The notes: generated by a model not told the origin, from the letters alone. A stretch of DNA of 64,000 nucleotides from JAGTVG01 sp963699805 (GCA_963699805.1 CAVOVH010000009.1:1-64000); one strand, 5' to 3'. Positions 6,741 to 16,407 are shown, counted from the first letter of the stretch. Made by a program: numbers and translations.

Positions 6741-7727
6741 TTAATTCGAAGTCTCCCGTGTTTTTAATTTCTCTCTAAACAATTTCTTGAATTTGTCGAG
6801 CTTGGGTGAGATCACGGCAGTGCAATATCCTCCTTCCGGATTATTATTGAAATAATTCTGATGATAATCTTCGGCCTTGTAAAACACGACGATAGGCTTT
6901 ACTTCTGTAACGATCTCTTTATCAAAAGCAGGAGCCATTTCCTGAATAACCGCATGTACGATCTTTTCCTGCTCCAGATTATGCGCCAGGATAATGCTTC
7001 GGTATTGGGTACCCACATCGGCTCCCTGCTGATTCAAAGTGGTGGGATTGTGCGTACTCAAATGGATCCTTACCAGATCTTCGTAACTGATCATTCCTGG
7101 ATCAAACGTTATCTGTACTACCTCCGCATGGCCGGTCAGACCTGAACATACTTCGCGGTAAGTCGGATTGATGGCATTTCCACCACTGTATCCACTTTCC
7201 ACCTTCAATACGCCTTCCAGTTGCTGAAAGATGGCCTCTGTGCACCAGAAACAACCACCCCCAAAAGTTGCTTTTTCCTCCTTTTTCTCAATCTTAACCA
7301 GCGCTTCGGCATTGATACAATAGCGCAATCCACCTGGTCCGGGACCATCCGGGAATACATGACCCAGATGAGCACCACAGGTATTGCATACCGTTTCCAC
7401 CCGGTTCATCCCGTGGGAATGATCGTCATGATAGGCAACAGCATTTTCTTTTACCGGCTGGGTAAAGGAAGGCCATCCCGTTCCCGATTCGAATTTTTCC
7501 TCCGAATCGAACAAAAGGGTGTCGCAACATACACAAGCATACAGACCCGGTTCAAAAAGACTGCACATCTCCGAACTGTACGGTCTTTCGGTACCTTTTT
7601 CCCTGGTGACCCGATATTGATCGGGAGTAAGCTGTGCACGCCATTCCTCTTCTGTTTTATTTACTGAATGGTCCGGCACTGGATTACCATTCCTGGCATA
7701 CCTGATTATATCTATCCACTTTAACAT
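6741..7727 (-). CDS. msrBA: Bifunctional methionine sulfoxide reductase MsrB-MsrA
   Basis: A 328-aa fusion that reduces both epimers of methionine sulfoxide in proteins. The N-terminal MsrB domain (about 25-148) has two zinc-binding CxxC pairs (C65/C68 and C114/C117), the SGTGWPSF and HVFPDGP motifs, and the catalytic cysteine C137 in RYCIN. The MsrA domain (about 152-320) begins with the catalytic motif GGGCFWC (C159), followed by GYSGG and the YHQNYF region. The order B-A is one of the known fusion orders. No signal peptide is visible, so it is probably cytoplasmic. It lies near a peroxiredoxin gene on the same strand, which fits an oxidative-damage role. Confidence 0.95.
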   Translation of the reverse strand: MLKWIDIIRYARNGNPVPDHSVNKTEEEWRAQLTPDQYRVTREKGTERPYSSEMCSLFEPGLYACVCCDTLLFDSEEKFESGTGWPSFTQPVKENAVAYHDDHSHGMNRVETVCNTCGAHLGHVFPDGPGPGGLRYCINAEALVKIEKKEEKATFGGGCFWCTEAIFQQLEGVLKVESGYSGGNAINPTYREVCSGLTGHAEVVQITFDPGMISYEDLVRIHLSTHNPTTLNQQGADVGTQYRSIILAHNLEQEKIVHAVIQEMAPAFDKEIVTEVKPIVVFYKAEDYHQNYFNNNPEGGYCTAVISPKLDKFKKLFREKLKTRETSN

Positions 7728-7834
7728 TTATTTCCTCCTCTTTACTTTAATAATTACATTGTTATTATTAACTGCCTGTATCTGGAAATAGTTTAAATAA
7801 ACCATACCAGATGCAGTCAAAAGTAAGCTTGCCG

Positions 7835-8392
7835 TCATTTTGTTATTTGTTTTCCATATTCAATTTGGTATTCGAGTATCTGAACACCATATGTAAATTG
7901 ACTTCCCCGTATAAATGTCAGATTGCACATTCTTGATACATTCCCAAATAAAGACACCCCATTCCCCTGTATAAATGGATTGAGTTTTACCTTCAAGATA
8001 TCTACCATTTTTTGTCTAAGGAGCCATCCGGCAAACTGTCCTCCCCCACATAAATAGATATCGGTACCCTCTTGCTTTTTTAAATCTTTGATGATTTTAA
8101 TATCCGGCTTACAGACATGTACCTGTCGGCTTTGTGTCTTAAAACACAAAGAACTAGAAAAGATATAATGCTCCATATGCGGATAGGCCGGCTGACCAGG
8201 TTCCAACCCGAAGCGGTATCCAAACTCATAGGTTTTTCTGCCCATGATCACCGTATCAAAATTTTTTAAATCTTTCAAATACCTTTCAACCGCATCACTT
8301 TCCTGGACAAAACCGCTTATATCACCGTCAGGCCCTGAAATGTACCCATCCATGGAGGTAGCCACATAATAGACGACTTTCCGCATATTCAT
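7835..8392 (-). CDS. DHFR-like / RibD C-terminal family reductase
   Basis: 185 aa with the dihydrofolate-reductase-like fold of the RibD C-terminal domain family. Visible marks are YYVATSMDGYISGPDGD at the N-terminus, the NADPH-binding TVIMGRKTYEFG segment, and YLCGGGQFAGWLL near residue 115. Members of this group (YwjB/YyaP-like) are predicted NADPH-dependent reductases of unknown substrate. It is not the housekeeping folA, which lies at 63378-63872. A second ATG two codons in (8386) could be the start. Confidence 0.85.
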   Translation of the reverse strand: MNMRKVVYYVATSMDGYISGPDGDISGFVQESDAVERYLKDLKNFDTVIMGRKTYEFGYRFGLEPGQPAYPHMEHYIFSSSLCFKTQSRQVHVCKPDIKIIKDLKKQEGTDIYLCGGGQFAGWLLRQKMVDILKVKLNPFIQGNGVSLFGNVSRMCNLTFIRGSQFTYGVQILEYQIEYGKQITK

Positions 8393-8466
8393 TTTATTAG
8401 TTTCGTGAGAATCCCCCCCTCTTTTCAGATTTTTAATTGAAATCAGAAAGGGTCAATAACAAATAT

Positions 8467-8494
8467 AAAAAAACCCCGAATGAATCGGGGTTTT
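8467..8494 (-). terminator. Rho-independent terminator of the peroxiredoxin gene
   Basis: Ten-bp perfect stem AAAACCCCGA (8470-8479) and TCGGGGTTTT (8485-8494) with a 5-nt loop. On the minus strand it ends in a run of T (plus-strand A 8467-8473), 23 bp after the peroxiredoxin stop. Confidence 0.85.
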
Positions 8495-8516
8495 AAATTC
8501 TTTTATCAAGTGTGGC

Positions 8517-9164
8517 TTAGAGGGATTTTTTCGCAAGGTAAAAATCGATCATCTCATAATCGCTCTTTTCCCTTTCTTCCATGGCTTCCACGGTCTTGGG
8601 CGGAGGAACAATCACTTTTTCACCCGGTTTCCAGTTCAGCGGACAGGCCACCCCATGCTTGTCAGTTACCTGCAGCGCTTCAAGCACTCGGAAAATCTCA
8701 TCCATGTTGCGGCCAACATTAAGGGGGTAATACATGATCAACCGGATCTTTCGATTCGGGTCAATGAAAAATACGGCCCGGACGGCAGCCGTTTCACTTT
8801 CCCCCGGCTGCAACATGCCATATAATTTCGCCACTTTCATGTCAATATCCGCTATGATTGGGAATTTCATCAGGATCCCCATATTTTTCTTTACATTATT
8901 GACCCAGGCTATATGAGCATGAATGCTGTCGATGCTCAATCCCATGAGCTTGGCATTCATCTTACCAAATTTTTCCTCATTTACAGCAAATGCCGACATT
9001 TCAGTGGTGCAAACCGGGGTGAAATCGGCAGGATGAGAAAAAAGGATCACCCAGTTTCCTTTATTGTACTCTGAAAATTTGATCATCCCTTGAGTCGTCA
9101 TTGCTTCGAAATCAGGAGCGATGTCGCCAATCCTGGGCATCATATAAGGAGTTTGTTCTTCCAT
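8517..9164 (-). CDS. Peroxiredoxin, Prx6 (1-Cys) class
   Basis: 215 aa. Thioredoxin-fold peroxidase reducing hydrogen peroxide and organic hydroperoxides. The peroxidatic cysteine is C52 in HPADFTPVCTTE, preceded by the conserved NWVILFSHPADF strand. The long C-terminal arm after residue 155 (MYYPLNVGRNMDEI, then CPLNWKPGEKVIVPP) is typical of the Prx6 branch, which dimerises through this domain. Another cysteine is in VACPLNW, so a resolving role is possible. The gene is monocistronic with its own terminator and is divergent from the HAD phosphatase gene. Confidence 0.93.
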   Translation of the reverse strand: MEEQTPYMMPRIGDIAPDFEAMTTQGMIKFSEYNKGNWVILFSHPADFTPVCTTEMSAFAVNEEKFGKMNAKLMGLSIDSIHAHIAWVNNVKKNMGILMKFPIIADIDMKVAKLYGMLQPGESETAAVRAVFFIDPNRKIRLIMYYPLNVGRNMDEIFRVLEALQVTDKHGVACPLNWKPGEKVIVPPPKTVEAMEEREKSDYEMIDFYLAKKSL

Positions 9165-9329
9165 GCTTTAATTGATTTTAAAATTTGAAATTTTTTATAT
9201 TTGGTATGTGTACTAATTAACAATAATGTAAGGTAATCTGTTTCATTTGAACCCAACAATTTTAAAATAATAAAAATAACTTTATAATTAATTTGTATTC
9301 TTGTCTATGAATATGATCGTATTATAAGG

Positions 9330-10118
9330 ATGTCCAGGCAGCACATTGAAAAAATTAGGAATAAGAAAGGGATCATTATTGATATGGATGGTGTGCTATA
9401 TCATGGCAATAAACTCCTTCCAGGTGTGATTCCTTTCGTCGAATGGTTGAAAAAGGAAGATAAAAAATTCCTGTTCCTGACTAATTCAAGTGCTCGGTCT
9501 CCACGCGAGCTGGCCGAAAAACTCTCCCGGCTGGGTATCGAAGTAAAAGAAGAGCGATTTTATACCAGTGGCCTGGCCACTGCCAGTTTCCTGCAGAGCC
9601 AGAAACCAGGGGGCAGTGCCTATGTGATTGGTGAATCCGGCCTGATCAATGCACTTTATAATGTAGGCTATTCCATGAATGAGATCAATCCGGATTACGT
9701 AGTGGTCAGTGAAACACGTGATTATAACTATGACAAACTCGAACATGCCATCAACCTGGTATTGCAGGGAGCCAAACTGATCGGGACCAACCCTGACGTT
9801 TCCGGTCCGGTGGAAAAAGGCATTGCCCCAGCAACCAAAGCATTGATCGCCCCGATTGAGATTGCTACGGGTAAAAAAGCTTATTTTATCGGCAAACCGA
9901 ATCCTTATATCATGCGGCATGCTATTAAGACCATCGATTGTCATAGCGAGGAATCCATCATCATCGGCGACCGGATGGATACAGATATCATCGCGGGCAT
10001 TGAATCTGGGATCGATACGTTACTGGTCCTCAGTGGGATCACGCGAAGAGAAGATATCGATAAATTTTCCTACCGGCCTACCTACATTCTGGAGGGTGTG
10101 GGTGACCTCATTGCCTGA
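9330..10118 (+). CDS. HAD-superfamily IIA sugar-phosphatase-like hydrolase (NagD type)
   Basis: 262 aa with all HAD motifs. Motif I is DMDGVLYHG with nucleophile D18 and acid D20, motif II is LFLTNSS, the lysine motif is GKPNP near residue 190, and motif IV is IIGDRMDTDI near 216. The C2a-type cap lies between motifs II and III, which puts it in subclass IIA with NagD and p-nitrophenylphosphatases. It should dephosphorylate small phospho-metabolites in the cytoplasm; the natural substrate cannot be read from the sequence. It precedes a Gfo/Idh oxidoreductase on the same strand, 270 bp away, so an operon is doubtful. Confidence 0.9.
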   Translation: MSRQHIEKIRNKKGIIIDMDGVLYHGNKLLPGVIPFVEWLKKEDKKFLFLTNSSARSPRELAEKLSRLGIEVKEERFYTSGLATASFLQSQKPGGSAYVIGESGLINALYNVGYSMNEINPDYVVVSETRDYNYDKLEHAINLVLQGAKLIGTNPDVSGPVEKGIAPATKALIAPIEIATGKKAYFIGKPNPYIMRHAIKTIDCHSEESIIIGDRMDTDIIAGIESGIDTLLVLSGITRREDIDKFSYRPTYILEGVGDLIA

Positions 10119-10389
10119 CTTTTTCAAACCATTTCTTAAACAATTCCCTGCATTAATTCCCTGCATTCCGAAAAATTTTCCTTTTCCAAGGCAGGCCCTG
10201 CCGGGATGAAGTGCAGTGACTAAAAGAAAAAAAATGATAAATTTTAGGATCAGGTGCAGGATAATCCATAAGGTATTGCTACATTATTTAAATCCTCAAT
10301 AAAATTCAGACTGCATTTATCATACTCCGATCTTTTCATTATTTTTAATACTGATAAAATATACCTTTTGACCTAAACTCACGGAAAAT

Positions 10390-11586
10390 ATGAAAAGCAG
10401 AAAAATAGCCATGATCGGCGGAGGTTTCATCGGCGATTTTTATATACACGCCCTTCATGGCCAGCGCCGAACTGATCGTGTGCATGTGGTTTATTCACGA
10501 AGCGAATCAAGTGCCAAAAAAATGGCTGATCGATGGGGTATCCCCAACTGGACTACCGATATGAAAAAGGCAGTGAACCATCCCGATATTGATACGGTAG
10601 TGGTGGCCCTGCCAAATTTTCAACACCTTGAAGCGGTCCGGCTGGCAGCAGAGGCCGGTAAATCGATCCTTGTAACCAAACCCCTGGGTCGTAATGCAAA
10701 GGAAGCCAGGGAAATGCTCGATCTGGTTGAAAAACACGGTGTTTTTCATGGATATCTGGAAGACCTTTGCTATACGCCAAAAACACTAAAAGCACGTGAG
10801 TCGATCCGGAACGGGGCATTGGGAAATATTCTTTGGGTAAGGTCGAGGGAAACCCATCCAGGTCCCCACAGCGACTGGTTCTGGAATTCGGAACTTTCGG
10901 GTGGCGGAGCCATCATCGACCTGGGATGCCATTGCATTGAAATCGCCCGTAACTTTATTGGGAAGGACATCAAACCACTTGAAGTGATGTGCTGGGCGGA
11001 CACGCAGGTAAAACCCATCGATGCAGAGGATCATGCCATCGCATTGGTCAAGTATGCTTCAGGTGCCATTGGTCAGTTTGAGGTAAGCTGGTGCTTCAGG
11101 GGCGGAATGGATCTCCGGGATGAAGTGATGGGAGTGGAAGGGACTGTATTCCTGAACCATTTTCTACGTACAGGTATTGAAATGTTCACCGCGGTGGGTG
11201 AAGGCGAATATGTGGCCGAGAAGGCTGAAACCGCAACAGGATGGCTTTTCCCTGTCGGGGATGAGGTCAATGCCCTCGGGTATGATTTTATGTTCACCGA
11301 CATGTTCAATGCCATGGACGATGGAAAACAACCCATGGAAACATTTTACGACGGATATGTGGTGAACGCCATCATCGATGCCTGTTATAAATCGGCCAAA
11401 ACAAAAAAATGGGAGCCGGTGGAACTGGATATCTGGCGGGGTAGCGATCAGATCAGCAAAAGGCCTCAACTGAAGGATTATGACGATCAGTATTACCTGA
11501 TCAAGGAAGAAAAGATACCCGACGGAACCGTTAAACTGATCCTGAAAGATAAAAAATCAGGAAAAATCATACAGCGGATTAAATAG
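10390..11586 (+). CDS. Gfo/Idh/MocA-family oxidoreductase
   Basis: 398 aa. The N-terminal Rossmann domain opens with AMIGGGFIGDFYIHAL and carries the family lysine/proline motif in VTKPLGRNAKEA (about residues 97-108). The C-terminal alpha/beta domain has GGGAIIDLGCHCIEIAR, where the histidine is the usual catalytic position. The family oxidises or reduces sugars, inositols and their derivatives with NAD(P). No signal peptide is visible. The convergent neighbour is a nucleoside-type MFS permease, so a role in carbohydrate or nucleoside use is possible but only suggested by proximity. Confidence 0.9.
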   Translation: MKSRKIAMIGGGFIGDFYIHALHGQRRTDRVHVVYSRSESSAKKMADRWGIPNWTTDMKKAVNHPDIDTVVVALPNFQHLEAVRLAAEAGKSILVTKPLGRNAKEAREMLDLVEKHGVFHGYLEDLCYTPKTLKARESIRNGALGNILWVRSRETHPGPHSDWFWNSELSGGGAIIDLGCHCIEIARNFIGKDIKPLEVMCWADTQVKPIDAEDHAIALVKYASGAIGQFEVSWCFRGGMDLRDEVMGVEGTVFLNHFLRTGIEMFTAVGEGEYVAEKAETATGWLFPVGDEVNALGYDFMFTDMFNAMDDGKQPMETFYDGYVVNAIIDACYKSAKTKKWEPVELDIWRGSDQISKRPQLKDYDDQYYLIKEEKIPDGTVKLILKDKKSGKIIQRIK

Positions 11587-12108
11587 GGAACAAAGAACAA
11601 AACATAGAGAGACCAAACCTTGGGTTTGAATCAATAGATTTATTGGGGTAAAAAAGTGAATGATTTGGGGAATCGGTTAACCGTTGAACTGGTTATCGGG
11701 TTATCATCAACAATTGTCCGATCCTTGAGAGGCCCTGTAGTCCGGAAAGAAAATTTGAATCATGGAAAAATCAATCCCGAAAAACAAAGTGCTATAAGTG
11801 TCTTTGTAAAAACGTGATCAAGATATTTATAATCGAAATATTATTTTGAACACCAATACTTCCCCTCTTGAGGGAGCCTTTCCCCAAATATTTCCGGGAG
11901 GTGTAGGGGTATTACGATGGATATTTTATCTATATTCATCCGATAATTTTGGGTACTTCAAAATTAATTGAGCTTCAGAAATGTAAAACTTACTTATTAC
12001 ACAGCCTATCTTGGCAAAGCACTATGTCCCAATTTACCCTTTTACCCGGTTTCCAGGATTAACCGATTCCCCAATTACCCGATTACCCGCAAATTGATAA
12101 CCTACATC
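11587..12108. other. Long intergenic region with short inverted repeats
   Basis: No coding frame is convincing in these 522 bp between convergent genes. GGGGAATCGGTTAA (11667-11680) recurs inverted as TTAACCGATTCCCC (12059-12072), and both copies are flanked by repeated ACCCGAT/ATCGGGT words. A CCCCTCTTGAGGGAG palindrome lies near 11865. It looks like non-coding intergenic repeat DNA; I see no RNA gene. Confidence 0.5.
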
Positions 12109-13308
12109 TTACGCATTTTCCACTCTTTTACTGTTCTTCTCACTGAACAGGAATATAAAAAGTATCAATACAAAGGCGGCAATAAAAGCAGGCACCAGCC
12201 ATATTCTTGTCCATTCCGGCATATCTCCAATGGTATAATAGTCGATGGTCCGGCCTGCAAACCAGGTGCCGATAAACATCCCCAGCCCGTAGGTGGCGAA
12301 GGTGATCAGACCTTGAGCGGAACCTTTTAAATGCTTGGGTGCCTTATTATCCACAAAGATCTGACCGGTGACAAAGAAAAAGTCATAACAAACGCCATGT
12401 AAAATAATACCTGCATAGATCATCCAGACATTGAGATCGATATCCCCGTAGGCAAAACACAGGTACCGCAAGAGCCAGGCAGCCATGCCGATGATAAATA
12501 CCTTCTTTATTCCAAACCTCCCCAGGAAAACAGGTAGAATCAGCATAAAAAATATTTCGGAAACCTGACCAAGGCTGAGCTTATTGGGTATGTATTTCAT
12601 GCCGATATCAGACAGGAATGAGGCAGTAAATCCATAATAAAATGACAATGGAATACAGGTCAATACAGAGGCAATGATCAGCAAGGCAAAAGATTTTGAT
12701 TTGAACAATTTCAACGCGTCAAATCCGAGAATTTCTTTCAGCTCTACATTCGCATCCTTTTTAGGAGGGACATGAGGCAGCGTGAAACAATAAAATCCCA
12801 GCAGTAAAGATGCTACGGCACCAACATATAACTGTCCAACCGAACTTCCATAACCCAATATTCCGATCACATTCATTGCAGCAATCCAGCCTATGGTACC
12901 CAATACACGCACACTGGGAAATTCTTTCCCGGGATCCTCCATCTGATGAAAGGAAAGAGAATTTGAAAGTGCCATGGTGGGTGTATAGGAGAGCGTATAT
13001 AATAACAAGCTCGGGTAAAAAAATCCAAAAGTTTTCGCCTGTGAGGCAATTACCAGAAGAATGGCTCCAAGGATATGCATGGTAGCCAGTACCTTTTCCG
13101 TGGCAAAAAACTTATCTGCAATCAAACCCACAAAAAAAGGAGATATCATGGCTGAAATCGCGAATGTACCATAACATAAGCCGATCTGCGTACCCGTGAA
13201 GTGTAAGGATTCCCCTAAATAGGTGTTTAATGTCACGTACCATGTTCCCCAAACAAAATATTGCAGAAACATCAGGGTGGAAAGCTGTAATCTGGTTTTA
13301 ATTCCCAT
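12109..13308 (-). CDS. MFS permease, nucleoside:H+ symporter-like
   Basis: 399 aa, mostly hydrophobic with about 12 predicted membrane helices, ending in a short charged tail (SEKNSKRVENA). The opening LQLSTLMFLQYFVWGTWYVTLNTYL and the loop FVGLIADKFFATEKVL match the NupG/XapB-type nucleoside:proton symporter family seen widely in Bacteroidota. FPSVRVLGTIGWIAAMNVIG is a second conserved stretch near residue 130. It should import nucleosides or related sugars across the inner membrane. It converges on the Gfo/Idh oxidoreductase gene across a 522-bp spacer. Confidence 0.87.
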   Translation of the reverse strand: MGIKTRLQLSTLMFLQYFVWGTWYVTLNTYLGESLHFTGTQIGLCYGTFAISAMISPFFVGLIADKFFATEKVLATMHILGAILLVIASQAKTFGFFYPSLLLYTLSYTPTMALSNSLSFHQMEDPGKEFPSVRVLGTIGWIAAMNVIGILGYGSSVGQLYVGAVASLLLGFYCFTLPHVPPKKDANVELKEILGFDALKLFKSKSFALLIIASVLTCIPLSFYYGFTASFLSDIGMKYIPNKLSLGQVSEIFFMLILPVFLGRFGIKKVFIIGMAAWLLRYLCFAYGDIDLNVWMIYAGIILHGVCYDFFFVTGQIFVDNKAPKHLKGSAQGLITFATYGLGMFIGTWFAGRTIDYYTIGDMPEWTRIWLVPAFIAAFVLILFIFLFSEKNSKRVENA

Positions 13309-13421
13309 AGATCAGGATTTGAATAGATACCTTGTGTAATTTTTAAAATGTGCCCAATATAAAAAAAATATGATGATATAATGATAAAATTATTTTTAAA
13401 AAAATACAGTGGCCATCATGG

Positions 13422-13937
13422 TTACCAGTCGTTGGTCCCTGTTTTGAGATAGGGGATCCATTCCTCATAGGCATAGCCGGAATAATCTCTTAAAAACATC
13501 ACATAGCTGGGTCTGAAAGGTCGGGTTCGAATGGTCAATCCAATTTCTTCGGGTGTATAATCACCTTTTCGGGCATTACAATTTTTACAGGCAGTTACCA
13601 GGTTGGCCCAGGTCGTCTTGCCACCCCGGGCTTTCGGAACGACATGATCGAGGGTAAGATCACGGTTGGTGCCACAATACTGGCATCTGAACCCATCCCG
13701 TTTAAAGATATTCTGGCGAGTAAGTACAACCCCTTTATAGGGAATGTGTACGTACCTTTTTAACTTGATCACGGAAGGCATGGGATAACTGTGGGATACG
13801 GTCCGGATCATGCTTCCATTGGCCCGGGTAACCAGATCAGCTTTTTCCAGAAATACCAGTAAAAAGGCTCGCTGTATGGTACAAATGGAGATAGGGCTGA
13901 AATCCTGATTCAACACCAAAACCCGGTTATTCATCAT
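13422..13937 (-). CDS. HNH endonuclease family protein
   Basis: 171 aa. The C-terminal half holds an HNH nuclease module with a zinc knuckle: C85/C88 (CQYCG), the catalytic pair D97-H98 in LTLDHVVPKARGG, N112 in WANLVTACKNC, and C117/C120. The N-terminal half (VLVLNQDFSPISICTIQRA) is typical of the chromosomal HNH proteins found in many bacteria, which have no nearby phage genes. The start overlaps the upstream NlpC/P60 gene by 4 bp (ATGA), so the two are probably co-translated. The biological substrate is unknown; a DNA repair or housekeeping role is plausible. Confidence 0.9.
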   Translation of the reverse strand: MMNNRVLVLNQDFSPISICTIQRAFLLVFLEKADLVTRANGSMIRTVSHSYPMPSVIKLKRYVHIPYKGVVLTRQNIFKRDGFRCQYCGTNRDLTLDHVVPKARGGKTTWANLVTACKNCNARKGDYTPEEIGLTIRTRPFRPSYVMFLRDYSGYAYEEWIPYLKTGTNDW

Positions 13938-14713
13938 CGCAGTATCCGTTTTATTTTAGCCATCCTATGCGTGTATGTATTTTTTGACTCGTTAAATATA
14001 CCGCTTTCATCCAAAAAATCCACCCTGACATAGCCTGAAGCATGAATAATTTTTTGATTCTCCAGCAAAATTCCTACGTGCGAGATCCGGTCATGGTCAT
14101 TCTGAAAAAATACCAGATCCCCGGGTAAGGCATCCTGCAGCACTTTAATTTCATCACCCTGGCCAACCTGTTGACCCGTATCCCGTTTGAGCTTGTAACC
14201 CGTAATTTTAAATGCCATTTGCGTAAATCCGGAACAATCAATGCCGAAAGGCGATTTCCCTCCCCAGAGGTATGGCGTATTTAGATATTTGAACGCAACT
14301 GTCTTTAAAAATTCATATTCCCGGCGTTGGCCTAGACTTTTTGATTCCCCGTTGAATGCAAACTGCTCTTCAATATCGAAAAGTTCAGTGTGGGCAATGG
14401 GAAGTACACTTCCCATCACGATCCGTAGTGGTTTTTTCTTATATAAAATCGTGGAGATCAGATCAGTACATATCCGGAATTCATTGGTGTTGATTTCCTC
14501 AAAATAATCCAGGCTGATCTGCTTGTGCTGTTTTGCATCGATCCATCCTTCATAACCATCATAATATATGCTGATCTTTACCCACCTCTGATCGGATGAA
14601 AAATCAATTACACTGTAATGATCCCCAAATAAAAGCTGGGTCACCATTTCAGCTGCGTCCGATGGATCTTTCCTGACTGGAACGATACAGATTCTGCAAA
14701 TACCCTTTTCCAT
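13934..14713 (-). CDS. NlpC/P60 (C40) cell-wall hydrolase with SH3-like region
   Basis: 259 aa. The N-terminal 115 residues form SH3b-like repeats (VIDFSSDQRWVKISIYYDGYEGWI). The catalytic NlpC/P60 domain (about 130-259) has C160 in FGIDCSGFTQ, H212 in RISHVGILL and H224 in IIHASG, giving the Cys-His-His triad. Such enzymes cut D-Glu to diaminopimelate bonds in peptidoglycan peptides; with SH3 domains they resemble dipeptidyl-peptidase VI of Bacteroides. No clear signal peptide is visible, so it may act on imported muropeptides in the cytoplasm, as the VI-type enzymes do. It overlaps the HNH gene by 4 bp. Confidence 0.92.
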   Translation of the reverse strand: MEKGICRICIVPVRKDPSDAAEMVTQLLFGDHYSVIDFSSDQRWVKISIYYDGYEGWIDAKQHKQISLDYFEEINTNEFRICTDLISTILYKKKPLRIVMGSVLPIAHTELFDIEEQFAFNGESKSLGQRREYEFLKTVAFKYLNTPYLWGGKSPFGIDCSGFTQMAFKITGYKLKRDTGQQVGQGDEIKVLQDALPGDLVFFQNDHDRISHVGILLENQKIIHASGYVRVDFLDESGIFNESKNTYTHRMAKIKRILR

Positions 14714-14814
14714 ATGTTCGATTCCTTCGAAAACCTCCGGATTTATTGGGGAGATTTAATTTCGGAATGAATTGTATTTTAAAAAATTCAAACTCAAGTA
14801 AATAAACAGAATGA

Positions 14815-15282
14815 TCAGATCCTCATTCTGTCCAACTCTCGTTTCATGTCTTTTTCCTTAATATTCTCGCGCTTGTCATATATTTTTTTGCCTTTCGCCA
14901 GCGCGATCTCAAGTTTGGCCAGGCCCCGGTTATTTAAAAAAATGCGTATTGGGATGATCGTCAGGCCTTTTTCCTTATTTTTAGTATCAAGCCTTCTCAA
15001 TTCCCGTTTATTTAACAATAATTTACGTTCCCGCTTAGGCTCATGATATATTTCCTTGGCCATGGCATAAGGGGAAATGTGCAGTTCTTTTACAAATAAC
15101 TCTCCATGTAAAAATGTGCAATAGGCATCCTGTAAATTCACTTTACCCAGTCGGATCGATTTAATTTCACTTCCGGTCAAAACAATCCCGGCGATATATT
15201 TATCAATAAAAGAATACTCGAAGGAAGCTTTTTTATTCCTGATGTTAATGTCACTCCTGAAATCCATCTTGCCTTTACTCAT
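14815..15282 (-). CDS. smpB: SsrA-binding protein
   Basis: 155 aa, normal size. It has the SmpB core NIRNKKASFEYSFIDKYIAGI then LTGSEIKSIRLGKVNL and DAYCTF, followed by a basic tail (IYDKRENIKEKDMKRE) that mimics mRNA in the decoding site. SmpB binds tmRNA and starts trans-translation on stalled ribosomes. The ssrA gene is not in this window. It lies between the NlpC/P60 gene and tsaD on the same strand. Confidence 0.97.
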   Translation of the reverse strand: MSKGKMDFRSDINIRNKKASFEYSFIDKYIAGIVLTGSEIKSIRLGKVNLQDAYCTFLHGELFVKELHISPYAMAKEIYHEPKRERKLLLNKRELRRLDTKNKEKGLTIIPIRIFLNNRGLAKLEIALAKGKKIYDKRENIKEKDMKRELDRMRI

Positions 15283-15361
15283 TTCTATTTCACTTTAACC
15301 CCGAAATAATTTAGCCGGCGAAAAATACAAAAAATTAAATTAATTAACATGATGCTGCTGA

Positions 15362-16363
15362 TCATAATTGCAGCCGGGCATCCGGTGCAATCATCAGATC
15401 CGAAAAATCATGATTCAAAAATTTAAAATATCCTGTGATCCCGATCATTGCTGCATTATCCATGCAATACTCAAATTTCGGGATGTACACCCGCCACCCG
15501 GCTTTTTCCATTTCAAGGATCCGTGCTCTCAAAAGAGAATTCGCCGCCACCCCTCCGGCAATCGCAACCTCATGGATTCCGGTCCGTTCCGCCGCCTGTT
15601 TGAGTTTATCAAAAAGCATGCCGATCAATGTCTTTTCAACACTGGCACATAGGTCATTGAGATTCGCCTCGATAAAATTCTCATCCTGTTTCAGCTGGTC
15701 TCTTAAAAAGTACAGGACCGCCGTTTTGATCCCACTGAAGGAATAATCCAGATCCGGAATTTCAGACTTGGGGAAAACATACCGATCAGCATTCCCCCTT
15801 CGTGCGTATTGATCAATTAAATGCCCCCCGGGATAAGGGAATCCGAGCATCTTTGCAATTTTATCAAATGCTTCCCCCACCGCATCATCCCGTGTCTGAC
15901 CCAATATTTCCATTCCGAGATAATTATTAACCAGTACGATCTGCGTATGTCCGCCACTGACGGTCAGGCATAAAAATGGAAACGAGGGTTTAGGATCATC
16001 AATAAAGTGTGCAAGAATGTGGGCCTGCATATGGTTCACGGATATCAGGGGGATCCCGGCCGCCAGAGAAAACCCTTTCGCAAAGGAAACCCCTACCAGT
16101 AATGAACCCAGTAAACCCGGTCCTTGTGTAAATGCAAGAGCATCCAGTTCGTTCTTATGGATCGATGCTTCCCGTAAAGCAGTGTCAACGATCGCAACAA
16201 TATGCCGTTGATGGGCCCTGGATGCCAATTCGGGAACGACCCCCCCGTAAATTTCATGGACATCCTGACTGAGGATCGTATTACTCAATACCCTGCCATC
16301 GGCCATCACGGCGGCCGAAGTTTCGTCACAGGAACTTTCTATGGCAAGAATATTGATAGACAT
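15362..16363 (-). CDS. tsaD: tRNA N6-threonylcarbamoyladenosine transferase
   Basis: 333 aa, ASKHA-fold enzyme that transfers threonylcarbamoyl to A37 of ANN-decoding tRNAs, with TsaB and TsaE. Visible motifs are AIESSCDETSAAV at the N-terminus, GPGLLGSLLVGV, the metal-binding HMQAHILAHF histidines near 112-116, TVSGGHTQI, and AIAGGVAANSLLR near 270. Cytoplasmic. It is divergent from tamB with a 112-bp spacer, an arrangement common in Bacteroidota. Confidence 0.97.
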   Translation of the reverse strand: MSINILAIESSCDETSAAVMADGRVLSNTILSQDVHEIYGGVVPELASRAHQRHIVAIVDTALREASIHKNELDALAFTQGPGLLGSLLVGVSFAKGFSLAAGIPLISVNHMQAHILAHFIDDPKPSFPFLCLTVSGGHTQIVLVNNYLGMEILGQTRDDAVGEAFDKIAKMLGFPYPGGHLIDQYARRGNADRYVFPKSEIPDLDYSFSGIKTAVLYFLRDQLKQDENFIEANLNDLCASVEKTLIGMLFDKLKQAAERTGIHEVAIAGGVAANSLLRARILEMEKAGWRVYIPKFEYCMDNAAMIGITGYFKFLNHDFSDLMIAPDARLQL

Positions 16364-16399
16364 TCTCTAATTAATTAAGGATCAATGAATAAAACCTTG

Positions 16400-16407
16400 T
16401 ATTTTTG
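16400..16407 (+). promoter_or_regulatory. Possible Bacteroidota -7 promoter element upstream of tamB
   Basis: TATTTTTG matches the Bacteroidota -7 consensus TAnnTTTG, about 69 bp before the tamB start. No convincing -33 TTTG partner was found, so support is moderate. Confidence 0.35.
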
